Assembly (NCBI GenBank): GCA_041628815.1
Contig: JBFKOL010000073.1
Coordinates: 1 to 15,201, forward strand
Length of the DNA stretch: 15,201 nt
From: JBFKOL01 sp041628815
Lineage (GTDB): Bacteria > Bacteroidota > Bacteroidia > Chitinophagales > Saprospiraceae
Reading direction: 5' to 3'
Shown: piece by piece, positions 8,229 through 15,201 of the stretch
Position numbering within the stretch: the stretch's first letter is position 1
Layout of the letters: each line of letters starts with the position of its first letter
Position numbers and translations under genes: made by a program
The notes under the pieces: model-generated
What the model was told of the DNA's origin: nothing
Seen by the model: the letters and a program-made list of their open reading frames with translations, nothing else
Databases searched by the model: none

Positions 8229-10061
8229 ATGGATATCACCAAAATTTCTTTTTACTGTTTCCTATGCCTATTCATGGCAACACTGATCGGATGTAATGCA
8301 ATTTCCTCTCCGGGTAGTGGTGATCCATCGGTCATTGTACAGGAATTGTTTGATTCTTTTCATGAAGGAAAGGTTCGCTTTAATCCGCTCGAAGCCACGA
8401 AGGCTGGTGACTACCGCTTCAATGATCGTTTGCCCAACTTCATATCCGATCAATATCAGGAAGAACAGCGACAGTTTTACCAAGATCACCTTCAGAATAT
8501 CCTTGAGTTGGACACGTCCGGACTCAACCAACAACAGGTGATCAGCCTCGAAGTAATGAAATGGGAATGTCAATTGAAGCTCGAAGGTCTTGGCAACGAA
8601 CTTGTGTCCATAACTTCACCCTTATTCGAACTACCGGCTTTTGAATTGATGCCGGTATTCCAAATCTCGTGTTTACATCTGTATATCGGTCAATTGGCAG
8701 GTGGGAAAAGCGTACAACCCTTCGATACACCTAAGCAATACGAGGACTGGTTACAACGATTGAGAGAGTTGGTGATCTACCTCGATACGGCGATTGTAAA
8801 AATGAGAGAGGGCATTGGCCAACGGGTGGTATTGCCCCGGGTACTCATTGAGCGTTCGATCGACCAACTCAAGCCTTTTACCCGCCTCCCTGTTACGAAT
8901 AACCTGTTCTATGCGCCGGTAGATCATTTCCCAGATAACTTTACCGAGAAGCAAAAGAATGAACTCGGTACAGCCTATCGTGAATTCATAGAAAATGAAT
9001 TGGCACCCGCTTTTGCCAGGCTTGAAAGTTTTCTCAGGATTGAATACCTACCTAACGGACGAACAACTGATGGGCTTTGGGCCATTCCCGGCGGGAAAGA
9101 AGCTTACGATTATCTCATACGCTATCACACAACCACATCTCTTACGGCCGAGGAAATCCACGAACTCGGAAAAAGGGAGGTGGCCCGCATCGCCAATGAA
9201 ATGGAAGCTATCAAGCGGGAAATGGGATACCAGGGTGATTTAACATCCTTCTTTGAGTTTGTGAGAACCAATCCTGAATACATGCCATTCAAACGACCAG
9301 AAGACGTGATCGATCATTTCAATGACATTCGAAAACGGGTGGAGCCCAATACGGAACGACTGTTCGATTTGAAACCCAAGGCAGATTTCGTGGTTCGTAG
9401 AACTGAGGCCTTCAGGGAAGCGGCCGCAGCAGCGGAATTCGTACCGGGCACCAAGGATGGTTCCAGGCCAGGCACCTTTTATGTCCCGATACCCGACGTG
9501 ACCAAGTACAATCTTTTTGCAGACGAAGCCCTGTTTCTTCACGAAGCCATTCCCGGGCATTATTACCAGCTTTCGCTGCAACAGGAGAACGAGGAACTGC
9601 CGGCCTTTCAACACGCCGAAGGTATGGGCGTATTTGTCGAAGGATGGGCCTTATACGCAGAATCATTGGGTAGCGAAATGGGTCTTTATACCGACCCTAT
9701 TCAAAAATTCGGTATGCTTAGTATGGAGATGCACCGGGCCATCAGGTTGGTCGTAGATACAGGGATTCATGCGCTTCGATGGTCCAGGGCGGACGCCATC
9801 AATTATTCCCTTGAAAATGAAGCTGAATCAGCACAAGCCATCACTTCAGAAATCGAGCGGTACATGGCGGTACCTGCCCAGGCCCTTTCCTATAAAATAG
9901 GCCAGCTCAAAATCCGTGAACTCAGAGACAAAGCCCAAACCGATCTGGGCGCACAGTTTGATATCCGGGATTTTCACAACCAGGTACTGAATACCGGTAG
10001 CCTACCCATGGATCTGCTGGAATCTAAAATCAACAAATGGATAACGGAAGCAAAAAAATGA
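8229..10061 (+). CDS. DUF885-family metallopeptidase-like lipoprotein
   Basis: This 610-residue protein starts with a lipoprotein signal: a hydrophobic stretch and lipobox L-I-G-C with the acylated Cys at residue 22, so it is expected to sit in the cell envelope. The body matches the DUF885 family (usually about 550-620 residues), seen most clearly in the HEAIPGH motif at 438-444, a HExxxGH zinc-binding signature, and in FVEGWALYAE at 469-478, where Glu471 is the likely third metal ligand. The family belongs to the gluzincin-type metallopeptidases, but substrates are mostly unknown; a peptidase or dipeptidase role is inferred from the motif. ATG 8229 was chosen because it puts the signal peptide directly at the N-terminus; no Shine-Dalgarno is present, as usual in Bacteroidota. 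The gene stands 182 bases after the giant gene and converges on the phosphofructokinase gene with 19 bases between stops. Confidence 0.9.
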   Translation: MDITKISFYCFLCLFMATLIGCNAISSPGSGDPSVIVQELFDSFHEGKVRFNPLEATKAGDYRFNDRLPNFISDQYQEEQRQFYQDHLQNILELDTSGLNQQQVISLEVMKWECQLKLEGLGNELVSITSPLFELPAFELMPVFQISCLHLYIGQLAGGKSVQPFDTPKQYEDWLQRLRELVIYLDTAIVKMREGIGQRVVLPRVLIERSIDQLKPFTRLPVTNNLFYAPVDHFPDNFTEKQKNELGTAYREFIENELAPAFARLESFLRIEYLPNGRTTDGLWAIPGGKEAYDYLIRYHTTTSLTAEEIHELGKREVARIANEMEAIKREMGYQGDLTSFFEFVRTNPEYMPFKRPEDVIDHFNDIRKRVEPNTERLFDLKPKADFVVRRTEAFREAAAAAEFVPGTKDGSRPGTFYVPIPDVTKYNLFADEALFLHEAIPGHYYQLSLQQENEELPAFQHAEGMGVFVEGWALYAESLGSEMGLYTDPIQKFGMLSMEMHRAIRLVVDTGIHALRWSRADAINYSLENEAESAQAITSEIERYMAVPAQALSYKIGQLKIRELRDKAQTDLGAQFDIRDFHNQVLNTGSLPMDLLESKINKWITEAKK

Positions 10062-10073
10062 AGAGGTGCTCCT
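10052..10073 (-). terminator. Probable intrinsic terminator of the phosphofructokinase gene
   Basis: Read on the minus strand, AGGAG-CAC-CTCTT forms a 5-bp stem (one G-U pair) with a 3-base loop. After two bases it is followed by seven T (the A run at 10052-10058 on the plus strand). It starts 8 bases after the minus-strand stop codon. The T tract is the same DNA that encodes the terminal Lys-Lys codons of the convergent DUF885 gene, so the terminator is embedded in its neighbour. The short stem makes this a moderate call. Confidence 0.4.
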
Positions 10074-10080
10074 ACCATTC

Positions 10081-11298
10081 CTACCAATTCAGAATTTTGT
10101 GAAAATCGTAGTCCTCAGGATTCGGCAGGTATTTCTTTGCCGCCTTATAGTCTGATTTGCTGATGTATGACAAGTTTTGAAAATATAGTTTCGCTATCTG
10201 CGATTCAATGTCCACCATGCGTGGTGGAATCTTTCCTTCGGCATTCATGAAGTCCGACAAAAACAGTGGCCAGACATTACCTTCTGCATCGGCACTTACG
10301 ATGCAGCCGGTCAATCCTTTATCAAACAAGTCCTTTACGCCTATACCCAGAAGTGTACACAATGTCAAATCAAAACCCACAGGACTACAACAACGCAGTT
10401 CATATCCGACATCCACCGGACGGCTCTTCACATCGATTTTTAACATTTTCAATTTTTCCTGGAGGAGGATATTAAAAATATTGGACTTGCTGACATTACC
10501 CAACTCGGGATGTCCATGGGCATCATAAGTGAATTTGATACCCGAATTGGTGATGTCCTCATCTGATAAGATGTGAAAGACGCCTTCACCAATCAAGGCA
10601 ACCCCGTAATCCACTCCATTCAATTTTCTTTTTACGATGGACGAAATGATCAGGCTTATGATTTTGTCAATGGTGCATTCTGTCTTATTGAACATTTCAG
10701 GTATGATCATCATCGGAAGGTGACAGGCAGAAGCAATCTCAAACCCCAGGTGACCAGCAGATCGACCCATGCTGGACATTAAAAACCAGGTATAGGTCGT
10801 CCTGGCGTCTTCGTACAGGGTGTTGCATATCTTGACGCCCTCGTCTTTGGCCGAATTAAAACCAAAGGTCGGGTTTCGCTTGGGTAAGGGGATGTCGTTG
10901 TCGATGGTTTTTGGTACGTGAATCGTGCGAACATCCACCCCACTTTTCTTCAAAAAACTGGTAATCCTTACAGCAGTAGAAGCCGTATCGTCACCGCCTA
11001 TGGTCACTAAAAGCTTCACATTCTCCTTTACAAAAAAGTCCTCCTTGAAATCTGTGTCCTTCGGTTTGAAACGGCTCATAACCAAAGTGGATCCTCCTCT
11101 TGGGAATATGCGGTCGGCATAAAAGAAATCAAGTTCTTTGATTTCAGGCTTATCGGAAAGAAGACCTTTATAGCCGTGGTGAATTCCAAGGACGCGATAT
11201 CCGTCCTTTAAAAAAACTTTCGCAATCGTACTGATGACCGTGTTGATCCCTGGGGCAGGACCTCCGCCACAGATAATAGCAATCGACTTTTTCTTCAT
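10081..11298 (-). CDS. pfp: 6-phosphofructokinase, predicted pyrophosphate-dependent
   Basis: This 405-residue cytoplasmic enzyme phosphorylates fructose 6-phosphate to fructose 1,6-bisphosphate. The phosphate-binding GGGPAPGIN is at 10-18, the donor-site GGDDT at 101-105, the catalytic PKTIDND at 129-135, MGRSAGHL at 177-184 and a GEG at 237-239. Two positions separate ATP from PPi enzymes in the family: the E. coli Gly104 equivalent is Asp here (D104), and the Gly124 equivalent is Lys (K130). Both are the PPi-type residue, so I predict reversible use of PPi in glycolysis and gluconeogenesis. Some ATP enzymes carry one of these changes, so the donor is not proven. The start is the ATG at 11296-11298, immediately before the basic KKKS and the first beta strand. 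It is transcribed away from the beta-lactamase-like gene, and its probable terminator overlaps the end of the DUF885 gene. Confidence 0.92.
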   Translation of the reverse strand: MKKKSIAIICGGGPAPGINTVISTIAKVFLKDGYRVLGIHHGYKGLLSDKPEIKELDFFYADRIFPRGGSTLVMSRFKPKDTDFKEDFFVKENVKLLVTIGGDDTASTAVRITSFLKKSGVDVRTIHVPKTIDNDIPLPKRNPTFGFNSAKDEGVKICNTLYEDARTTYTWFLMSSMGRSAGHLGFEIASACHLPMMIIPEMFNKTECTIDKIISLIISSIVKRKLNGVDYGVALIGEGVFHILSDEDITNSGIKFTYDAHGHPELGNVSKSNIFNILLQEKLKMLKIDVKSRPVDVGYELRCCSPVGFDLTLCTLLGIGVKDLFDKGLTGCIVSADAEGNVWPLFLSDFMNAEGKIPPRMVDIESQIAKLYFQNLSYISKSDYKAAKKYLPNPEDYDFHKILNW

Positions 11299-11660
11299 GT
11301 CTGATATATTGGATAATTAGATAAGTACGGACTTCAGGTGTCCTGTTTTATAATAACCTGATCAAGAATGATGCCCAAATTGTATTTGTAAGATCTTCTT
11401 TTCACCAGGTTATAAACCCTACCTCTCTTCTCTGGAACAGGTAGACAAGTTGGAAAATCTGATTGAGGTCTGTTTCATCCAATTCATCATGTGAGGTCAA
11501 AACCTCGACACCACTTCACTTAACCATCCTCTTGATTTTGATAGGTAGCGCGGGAGAGCTCTGCTGCGAAATATCCAATGACAGCACAATAAACGTGCTT
11601 TTAAATAGGCAGGATTATGAAATTCTTTAGATTGCCAGAGCAAAGCGATCTACAGGCTTC
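11299..11660. other. Divergent gene-free spacer between phosphofructokinase and hydrolase genes
   Basis: No credible coding frame is present. The stretch should hold promoters for both flanking genes, but I find no exact TAnnTTTG element on either strand; the nearest is CAAATTGTA at 11376-11384, which read on the minus strand is TACAATTTG, one base too long. Two inverted repeats are visible: ATAACCTG at 11353-11360 with CAGGTTAT at 11406-11413 (45-base spacer), and GAGGT-CAAA-ACCTC at 11493-11506. Neither has a clear function. Confidence 0.5.
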
Positions 11661-11684
11661 ATGCATCCAACAAATAATCACTCT

Positions 11685-13388
11685 ATGAAACATTATTTAC
11701 CATTATTCCAGCTCACCATGTGTCGGATTGTAATTTTCATTTTAATCATAACTGGTTGGGACCCTGTTCTATACAGTCAATCCATCAATTCGATGATTGA
11801 TTCGGTATTCTTGGAATGGGGTGAACAGGACCATCCCGGTGGAGCTTTGGCGATTGTTGATGACGGACAGGTCGTAATGTCCAGAGGATATGGATGCGCC
11901 AGCCTTGAATACGGGGTCCCCATCACCGAAAACACCCTATTTAACATCGCATCTGTTTCGAAACAGGTTACCGCATTTTCCATGATTCTGCTCGAACAAA
12001 AAGGATTACTCTCCCTGGACGACAATGTGCAAAAATACATACCCGAATTGCCAGATTTTGGCGAGGTCATCACGATCCGTCACCTGGCGAACCACACCAG
12101 TGGATTAAGAAACTTCCAGAACCTGTTGACCATGGCCGGATGGCGGGAAGGCGATGCTATGCGAAACGAAGATCTTTTGAAGTATATAAAATGGCAAAAT
12201 GAACTCAATTTCCCGGTTGGATCGGAATACCTGTACTGCAATACCGGGTACAACCTGATGGCAACGATTGTTGAAAGGGTAACCGGAAATTCTTTCATCG
12301 AATGGACTAAAGAAAACATTTTTATGCCCCTTGGTATGGAAAACACCAGATACAGGAACGATATGACTGAAGTGGTAAAAAATACGGCCACCTCCTATGA
12401 TGGAAATACCGGGGGGCCGTTTACGGTACCAAGACCTTTTTGGGATTATATGGGCAACGGAAACATTTATACAACCGTGGGTGACATGGCAAAGTGGATG
12501 ATCAACTTTTCTACCCACCAAATCGGGGGCGGCGAAGGGTTTGAAAAATTAACGCAAAGAGGAGTATTGACCAATGGAGATACGATTCGTTATGCCCTCG
12601 GTATTGGTGTGGGCAACTATCGCGGACATGATATTGTCCAACACGGGGGCTCCATAGGTGGCTATCGGTCACAGCTGGTTTATTTCCCAGGATTACAAAC
12701 TGGTTTTGTAATTCTGGCCAATTATTCAGGCGCCGGCCCAGGACGTAAAATTTGGGAAGTCGCGGATGTATTTTTATCGGAAGTCCTGGGTCCCCAACCT
12801 ATTGAAGAAAAATCGAATACTCCCGGATTCCCAATTGAGGCAACAGAATTGGAATCAGATCAGCTTGAGAAATGTGTGGGGAAATTTGATATGGATGATT
12901 TTGTAGTTGATTTCAACGTAGATAATGGTATACTTTATGCAACCGTTTCTGGCAGCCCTCCCCTGCCCATGCGTCCCACATCGGATTCATCATTCCATCT
13001 GCCCGCTACGGGATATCACATATTTTTCGAAAAAGAAGACGATGGATTGTACCACCAGATTACAGCCTTTGCACCCGATCGGGTTGCCGGTTTCCGCATC
13101 TTTGAGCGGTACAGCGATCTGGGGTTCCTAGCAGAATTCATAGGTGACTATTACAGCCCTGAGTTAAAAACAACCTATTCCATCAGGATCGATGATGGCC
13201 AGCTGGTCATGGAACATCCCCGCCATGAAACCTTTGAACTGACACCGGTCAGCGAAACTCGGCTGAAAGGAGGCGTATGGTTTTTCAACGACATCGAGGT
13301 GGAAAGAAACGGCGTTGGTCAGGTAAGCGGTCTCAGGGTGTCGAATGGCCGTGTGAGGAATTTGCTCCTCATAAAAAATGGTTTGTAA
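11685..13388 (+). CDS. Secreted serine hydrolase of the beta-lactamase/PBP4*-like family
   Basis: The product (567 residues from the chosen start) has a signal peptide whose hydrophobic core is IVIFILIITGW, then a class C beta-lactamase-type fold (PF00144). Visible catalytic motifs are SVSK (SxxK, Ser90 nucleophile and Lys93), YCN (YxN, 184-186) and HGG (320-322, equivalent to the KTG motif). The HTSGL strand usual for the family is at 137-141. A C-terminal ~170 residues, from LEKCVGKFD onward, form two lipocalin-like (DUF3471-type) segments. The family includes D-aminopeptidases, DD-peptidases and esterases as well as true beta-lactamases; the HGG form is common in esterase and peptidase members, so antibiotic resistance should not be assumed. 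ATG 11685 (MKHYLPLF) was preferred over ATG 11661 because it shortens the region before the hydrophobic core; ATG 11718 (MCRIVIF) would give an even more typical signal peptide and is a real alternative. Confidence 0.88.
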   Translation: MKHYLPLFQLTMCRIVIFILIITGWDPVLYSQSINSMIDSVFLEWGEQDHPGGALAIVDDGQVVMSRGYGCASLEYGVPITENTLFNIASVSKQVTAFSMILLEQKGLLSLDDNVQKYIPELPDFGEVITIRHLANHTSGLRNFQNLLTMAGWREGDAMRNEDLLKYIKWQNELNFPVGSEYLYCNTGYNLMATIVERVTGNSFIEWTKENIFMPLGMENTRYRNDMTEVVKNTATSYDGNTGGPFTVPRPFWDYMGNGNIYTTVGDMAKWMINFSTHQIGGGEGFEKLTQRGVLTNGDTIRYALGIGVGNYRGHDIVQHGGSIGGYRSQLVYFPGLQTGFVILANYSGAGPGRKIWEVADVFLSEVLGPQPIEEKSNTPGFPIEATELESDQLEKCVGKFDMDDFVVDFNVDNGILYATVSGSPPLPMRPTSDSSFHLPATGYHIFFEKEDDGLYHQITAFAPDRVAGFRIFERYSDLGFLAEFIGDYYSPELKTTYSIRIDDGQLVMEHPRHETFELTPVSETRLKGGVWFFNDIEVERNGVGQVSGLRVSNGRVRNLLLIKNGL

Positions 13389-13475
13389 ATCAATGCTCGT
13401 GGAAAGAACCCACTTTATTTCCCAAGTCAAATAGGATATTACGCATTTGGTCTACCTCGTAGATCACTATTAAAA

Positions 13476-13505
13476 TTTTCATGAGATAAATGTCTCATAA
13501 ATTTG
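13476..13505 (+). promoter_or_regulatory. Bacteroidota-type promoter for the 13707 operon
   Basis: TAAATTTG at 13498-13505 matches exactly the Bacteroidota -7 consensus TAnnTTTG. A T-rich TTTTC at 13476-13480 lies 17 bases upstream, where the -33 TTTG/TTG element is expected; the match and spacing there are imperfect. Transcription would begin near 13510-13515, giving a leader of about 195 bases before the ATG at 13707. The spacer between the two elements is almost entirely filled by a palindrome (see next entry). Confidence 0.5.
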
Positions 13506-13550
13506 GAATAATGCTACGCATTGCTCATCTTGTGAGACATGTGTCTCATA
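13481..13550. promoter_or_regulatory. Pair of near-identical palindromic operator-like sites
   Basis: Site 1 (13481-13498) is ATGAGA-TAAATG-TCTCAT. Site 2 (13532-13549) is GTGAGACA-TG-TGTCTCAT. They are the same 18-base dyad with four differences, all in the left arm or centre; TGTCTCATAAAT is shared exactly at 13491-13502 and 13542-13553. Centres are 51 bp apart, close to five helical turns. Site 1 fills the -33/-7 spacer and touches the -7 box; site 2 lies about 20-40 bases past the expected transcription start. This is the classic geometry for a dimeric repressor with two operators. The regulator is not encoded in the window. Confidence 0.6.
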
Positions 13551-13630
13551 AATACGGATATTCACAAGGTCATTGGCCTGATTCAAACACCCTCGCGGAA
13601 AGGATATTCCAAACCGTGCACCGATAAAAA

Positions 13631-13674
13631 CCACACAAGTGTGTGGGATGTAAACCATCTGAATATCGAATATT
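13631..13674 (+). promoter_or_regulatory. Two small hairpins in the 5' leader of the 13707 gene
   Basis: CCACAC-AAGT-GTGTGG at 13631-13646 is a perfect 6-bp stem with a 4-base loop, and AATAT-CGA-ATATT at 13662-13674 is a second perfect dyad. They lie in the predicted untranslated leader, ending 32 bases before the start codon. They could affect mRNA stability or translation, or be further protein-binding sites. No known riboswitch pattern is recognised. Confidence 0.3.
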
Positions 13675-13706
13675 TATCCATGCATTCCATTCAAATCACA
13701 GTGACA

Positions 13707-14879
13707 ATGAAAAAAACATTTCTTCTACTTATCGCCCTATGGATGATGACAACACCCGTGTCCGGACAGATCTCACTCGACAATCTTCTGGGCCAGGAAG
13801 TAATCAACATAGACCAAAATGCATATGATGGCGGGCAGATTTCGCTGGGCGACCAAAACGGCAATGTCAATTTTACGATTACGTCTAAAACCGGCAACGG
13901 TGACGGCAGTGGCTTGGCCATGTTTAACCAGTTGTTGGCCCGGACCATACGTTTCGATGGCAATGCCATAGGACAGGGAGGAGCAATCTTTCTTTACGAC
14001 AGTGATGCCAATGTGCGCATGCGATTCAGGGCAGAAGAAAGTGGTACCGACAGCGGTGCGGAATTGTTGTTGTACAACAGTGATAATTCCGGCACCCTAA
14101 CACTGGATCCCGATAACGATGGCGGCGGTGCCGCGATATTCCTGCGAGGAAGCGACGACCGTTTAATGGCATCACTCAAATCGGCCGACGGTCCACTCGA
14201 ATCCGGTGGTCACCTAAGGCTTTACAACCACTACGATCAGATTACCCTTTTTATGGATGGACAAAATATAGGCAGCGGGGGATTTTTTACACTGAGGGAC
14301 AGCCTGGGCAACAACCGAGTCAACCTGGTGGCCATGGAAAACGGTGACCAGGGAGGATCCGTCAAGGTTTTTGATCAGCTCAATAATCTCAGGATTGAAC
14401 TCGACGGCGACTACAACGGAGTCGGTAGGGTGATCACCGACGAACTCGAAATCAAAGGTGGGGCCGACTTCGCCGAACATTTTGAGATTAGCAATAGTAA
14501 AGAAAACATCCGCGCAGGTATGGCTGTATCCATTGATCCCAACCATGAAGGGCGCTTAAGGATCTCTGAAGAGGCCTATGATACCAAGGTAGCAGGTATA
14601 CTTTCCGGGGCGAATGGCATCTCGTCGGGCGTGATCATGTATCAAAACGGATCTCTTGCCGATGGCCAATATCCGATTGCGCTGACAGGGCGGGTCTATG
14701 CCCTGGTCAACAACGAAAACGGCCCCATATCGCCGGGGGATTTGCTTACCACGTCCTCACAACCAGGAACCCTGATGAGAGCCACCAAACGAAAAAAGAT
14801 GCGTGGAGCCATTGTAGGTAAAGCACTAACCCATGTCGATGAGCATGGTTTTGTTCTGGTCCTGGTAAATCTTCAATAA
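13707..14879 (+). CDS. Secreted A/B-repeat protein with tail-fibre-like C-terminal module
   Basis: The 390-residue product begins with a signal peptide (MKKTFLLLIALWMMTTPVSG, cleavage likely before Q21). Residues 42-239 are eight glycine-led repeats of 23-27 residues arranged as four double units. Residues about 251-390 form a distinct module (GADFAEHFEI, Y-D-x-K-V-A-G-I-L-S-G, P-I-A-L-T-G-R-V-Y-A-L-V, G-D-L-L-T-T-S-x-x-P-G, GKAL, ending VLVLVNLQ). I recognise that pattern as a conserved end module of bacterial and phage tail-fibre-like or beta-helical proteins, without a firm function. No T9SS sorting domain is present. The frame stays open to ATG 13539, but that start lies inside operator site 2 and would add 56 residues before the signal peptide, so ATG 13707 was chosen. 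It is followed six bases later by the next gene. Structural or surface role inferred. Confidence 0.85.
   Translation: MKKTFLLLIALWMMTTPVSGQISLDNLLGQEVINIDQNAYDGGQISLGDQNGNVNFTITSKTGNGDGSGLAMFNQLLARTIRFDGNAIGQGGAIFLYDSDANVRMRFRAEESGTDSGAELLLYNSDNSGTLTLDPDNDGGGAAIFLRGSDDRLMASLKSADGPLESGGHLRLYNHYDQITLFMDGQNIGSGGFFTLRDSLGNNRVNLVAMENGDQGGSVKVFDQLNNLRIELDGDYNGVGRVITDELEIKGGADFAEHFEISNSKENIRAGMAVSIDPNHEGRLRISEEAYDTKVAGILSGANGISSGVIMYQNGSLADGQYPIALTGRVYALVNNENGPISPGDLLTTSSQPGTLMRATKRKKMRGAIVGKALTHVDEHGFVLVLVNLQ
13830..14423 (+). repeat. Four tandem ~49-residue double repeats in the 13707 protein
   Basis: Repeat units begin with G or GG at protein residues 42, 67, 91, 117, 140, 167, 191 and 216. The common core is G-x-[ILFV]-x-[LVM]-[YFRG]-[DN]-x-x-x-x, then a second strand ending in a polar turn. 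Even units end in an Asp turn (RFDGNAIG, TLDPDNDG, FMDGQNIG, ELDGDYNG); odd units end in longer turns without it (TSKTGNGD, RAEESGTDS, KSADGPLES, AMENGDQ). The A/B alternation gives double units of 49, 49, 51 and 49 residues, suggesting a beta-helix or beta-prism. Confidence 0.75.
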
Positions 14880-14885
14880 AGCGCC

Positions 14886-15201
14886 ATGATCAAAATAAAA
14901 ACAATTTGTTGCCTGGCTATCGCACTATCCCTGATGGCCGTCCTGGTAAAACAAGACCGGACAGCAAATAAAACGGACATTTCCGAATCAGCCGATCCGC
15001 AAGGCTACATTGATTACTTCAAAATGCGACGTGGCAACTTCAGGCCTTCGGAAGCCAAAAAGGCCTTTGACGATGCCAAAGATTTTTATCGCAAACAAAA
15101 AGCGAACAACCAGAAGGACGCCGGGCTCAAACAATGGACATGGAAAGGACCGGGCAACATCGGCGGCCGGGTACGGGCACTGGCCATTCGCGACAACGGC
15201 A
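14886..15201 (+). CDS. Secreted BNR/sortilin-like protein, N-terminal part only
   Basis: The first 105 codons are visible before the right edge. A hydrophobic export signal (CCLAIALSLMAVLV, residues 8-21) is followed by a charged, probably helical segment (Y-F-K-M-R-R-G-N-F, about 41-75). Then comes WTWKGPGNIGGRVRAL at 84-99. The W-x-x-x-G-P-G-N-I-G-G-R-x-R-A motif commonly opens the beta-propeller of BNR-repeat (sialidase/sortilin-like) T9SS-exported proteins in Bacteroidota, so the missing part is expected to hold a propeller and a sorting domain. ATG 14886 lies six bases after the preceding stop, and the two genes are probably one operon under the promoter near 13500. Function is inferred from the short motif only. 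Confidence 0.7.
   Translation, partial: MIKIKTICCLAIALSLMAVLVKQDRTANKTDISESADPQGYIDYFKMRRGNFRPSEAKKAFDDAKDFYRKQKANNQKDAGLKQWTWKGPGNIGGRVRALAIRDNG

Noticed and set aside
11353..11413. 8-bp inverted repeat ATAACCTG/CAGGTTAT as a regulatory stem or mobile-element end
   Set aside because: The arms are 45 bases apart with no flanking duplication and no gene between; likely chance.
11685..13388. Antibiotic-resistance beta-lactamase
   Set aside because: The motifs (SVSK, YCN, HGG) and C-terminal lipocalin-like domains fit the wider PBP4*/esterase family; nothing specific to class C resistance enzymes is seen.
13399..13420. Possible terminator after the hydrolase gene (GTGG-loop-CCAC then T-rich)
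   Set aside because: The stem is only 4 bp and the tail is a broken T run; too weak to call.
13539..13706. 56-residue N-terminal extension of the repeat protein from ATG 13539
   Set aside because: It would start inside operator site 2 and place a clear signal peptide at residue 57; the ATG at 13707 gives a normal signal peptide.

Overview
The window looks like a chromosomal segment of a member of the Bacteroidota, most likely a Saprospiria-type (Lewinella/Haliscomenobacter-like) bacterium. The lineage is inferred from several features: a giant secreted protein with a type IX secretion (T9SS) C-terminal sorting domain, a dockerin plus cohesin-like tail of the kind common in Saprospiria, a TAnnTTTG promoter element typical of the phylum, no clear Shine-Dalgarno sequences, and a phosphofructokinase with pyrophosphate-type active-site residues. 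No rRNA, tRNA, CRISPR array, insertion sequence or phage gene is visible.

Layout. (1) Positions 1-8046 (+) are the 3' part of a giant surface or secreted protein, open at the left edge. It has eleven DUF11-type beta-sandwich repeats (the first cut by the window), a cysteine-rich HYR-like middle, a dockerin, a cohesin-like domain and a T9SS sorting domain. (2) 8229-10061 (+) is a DUF885 metallopeptidase-like lipoprotein. (3) 10081-11298 (-) is a convergent phosphofructokinase, predicted PPi-dependent, whose probable terminator overlaps the end of the DUF885 gene. (4) 11299-11660 is a gene-free divergent spacer. (5) 11685-13388 (+) is a secreted serine beta-lactamase-family hydrolase. (6) 13389-13706 is a regulatory region with an exact TAnnTTTG element and two near-identical palindromes 51 bp apart. 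(7) 13707-14879 (+) is a secreted repeat protein made of four ~49-residue double units plus a conserved C-terminal module. Six bases later (8) 14886-15201 (+) begins a probable BNR/sortilin-like secreted protein, cut by the right edge.

Most genes encode envelope or extracellular proteins; the phosphofructokinase is the only obvious central-metabolism gene. Genes 7 and 8 probably form one operon driven by the promoter with paired operators. I see no defence, mobile or biosynthetic system. The most notable signals are the paired operator-like palindromes, the EF-hand-like loop recurring in the DUF11 repeats, dockerin and cohesin-like domains in one polypeptide, and the A/B alternating repeat protein.
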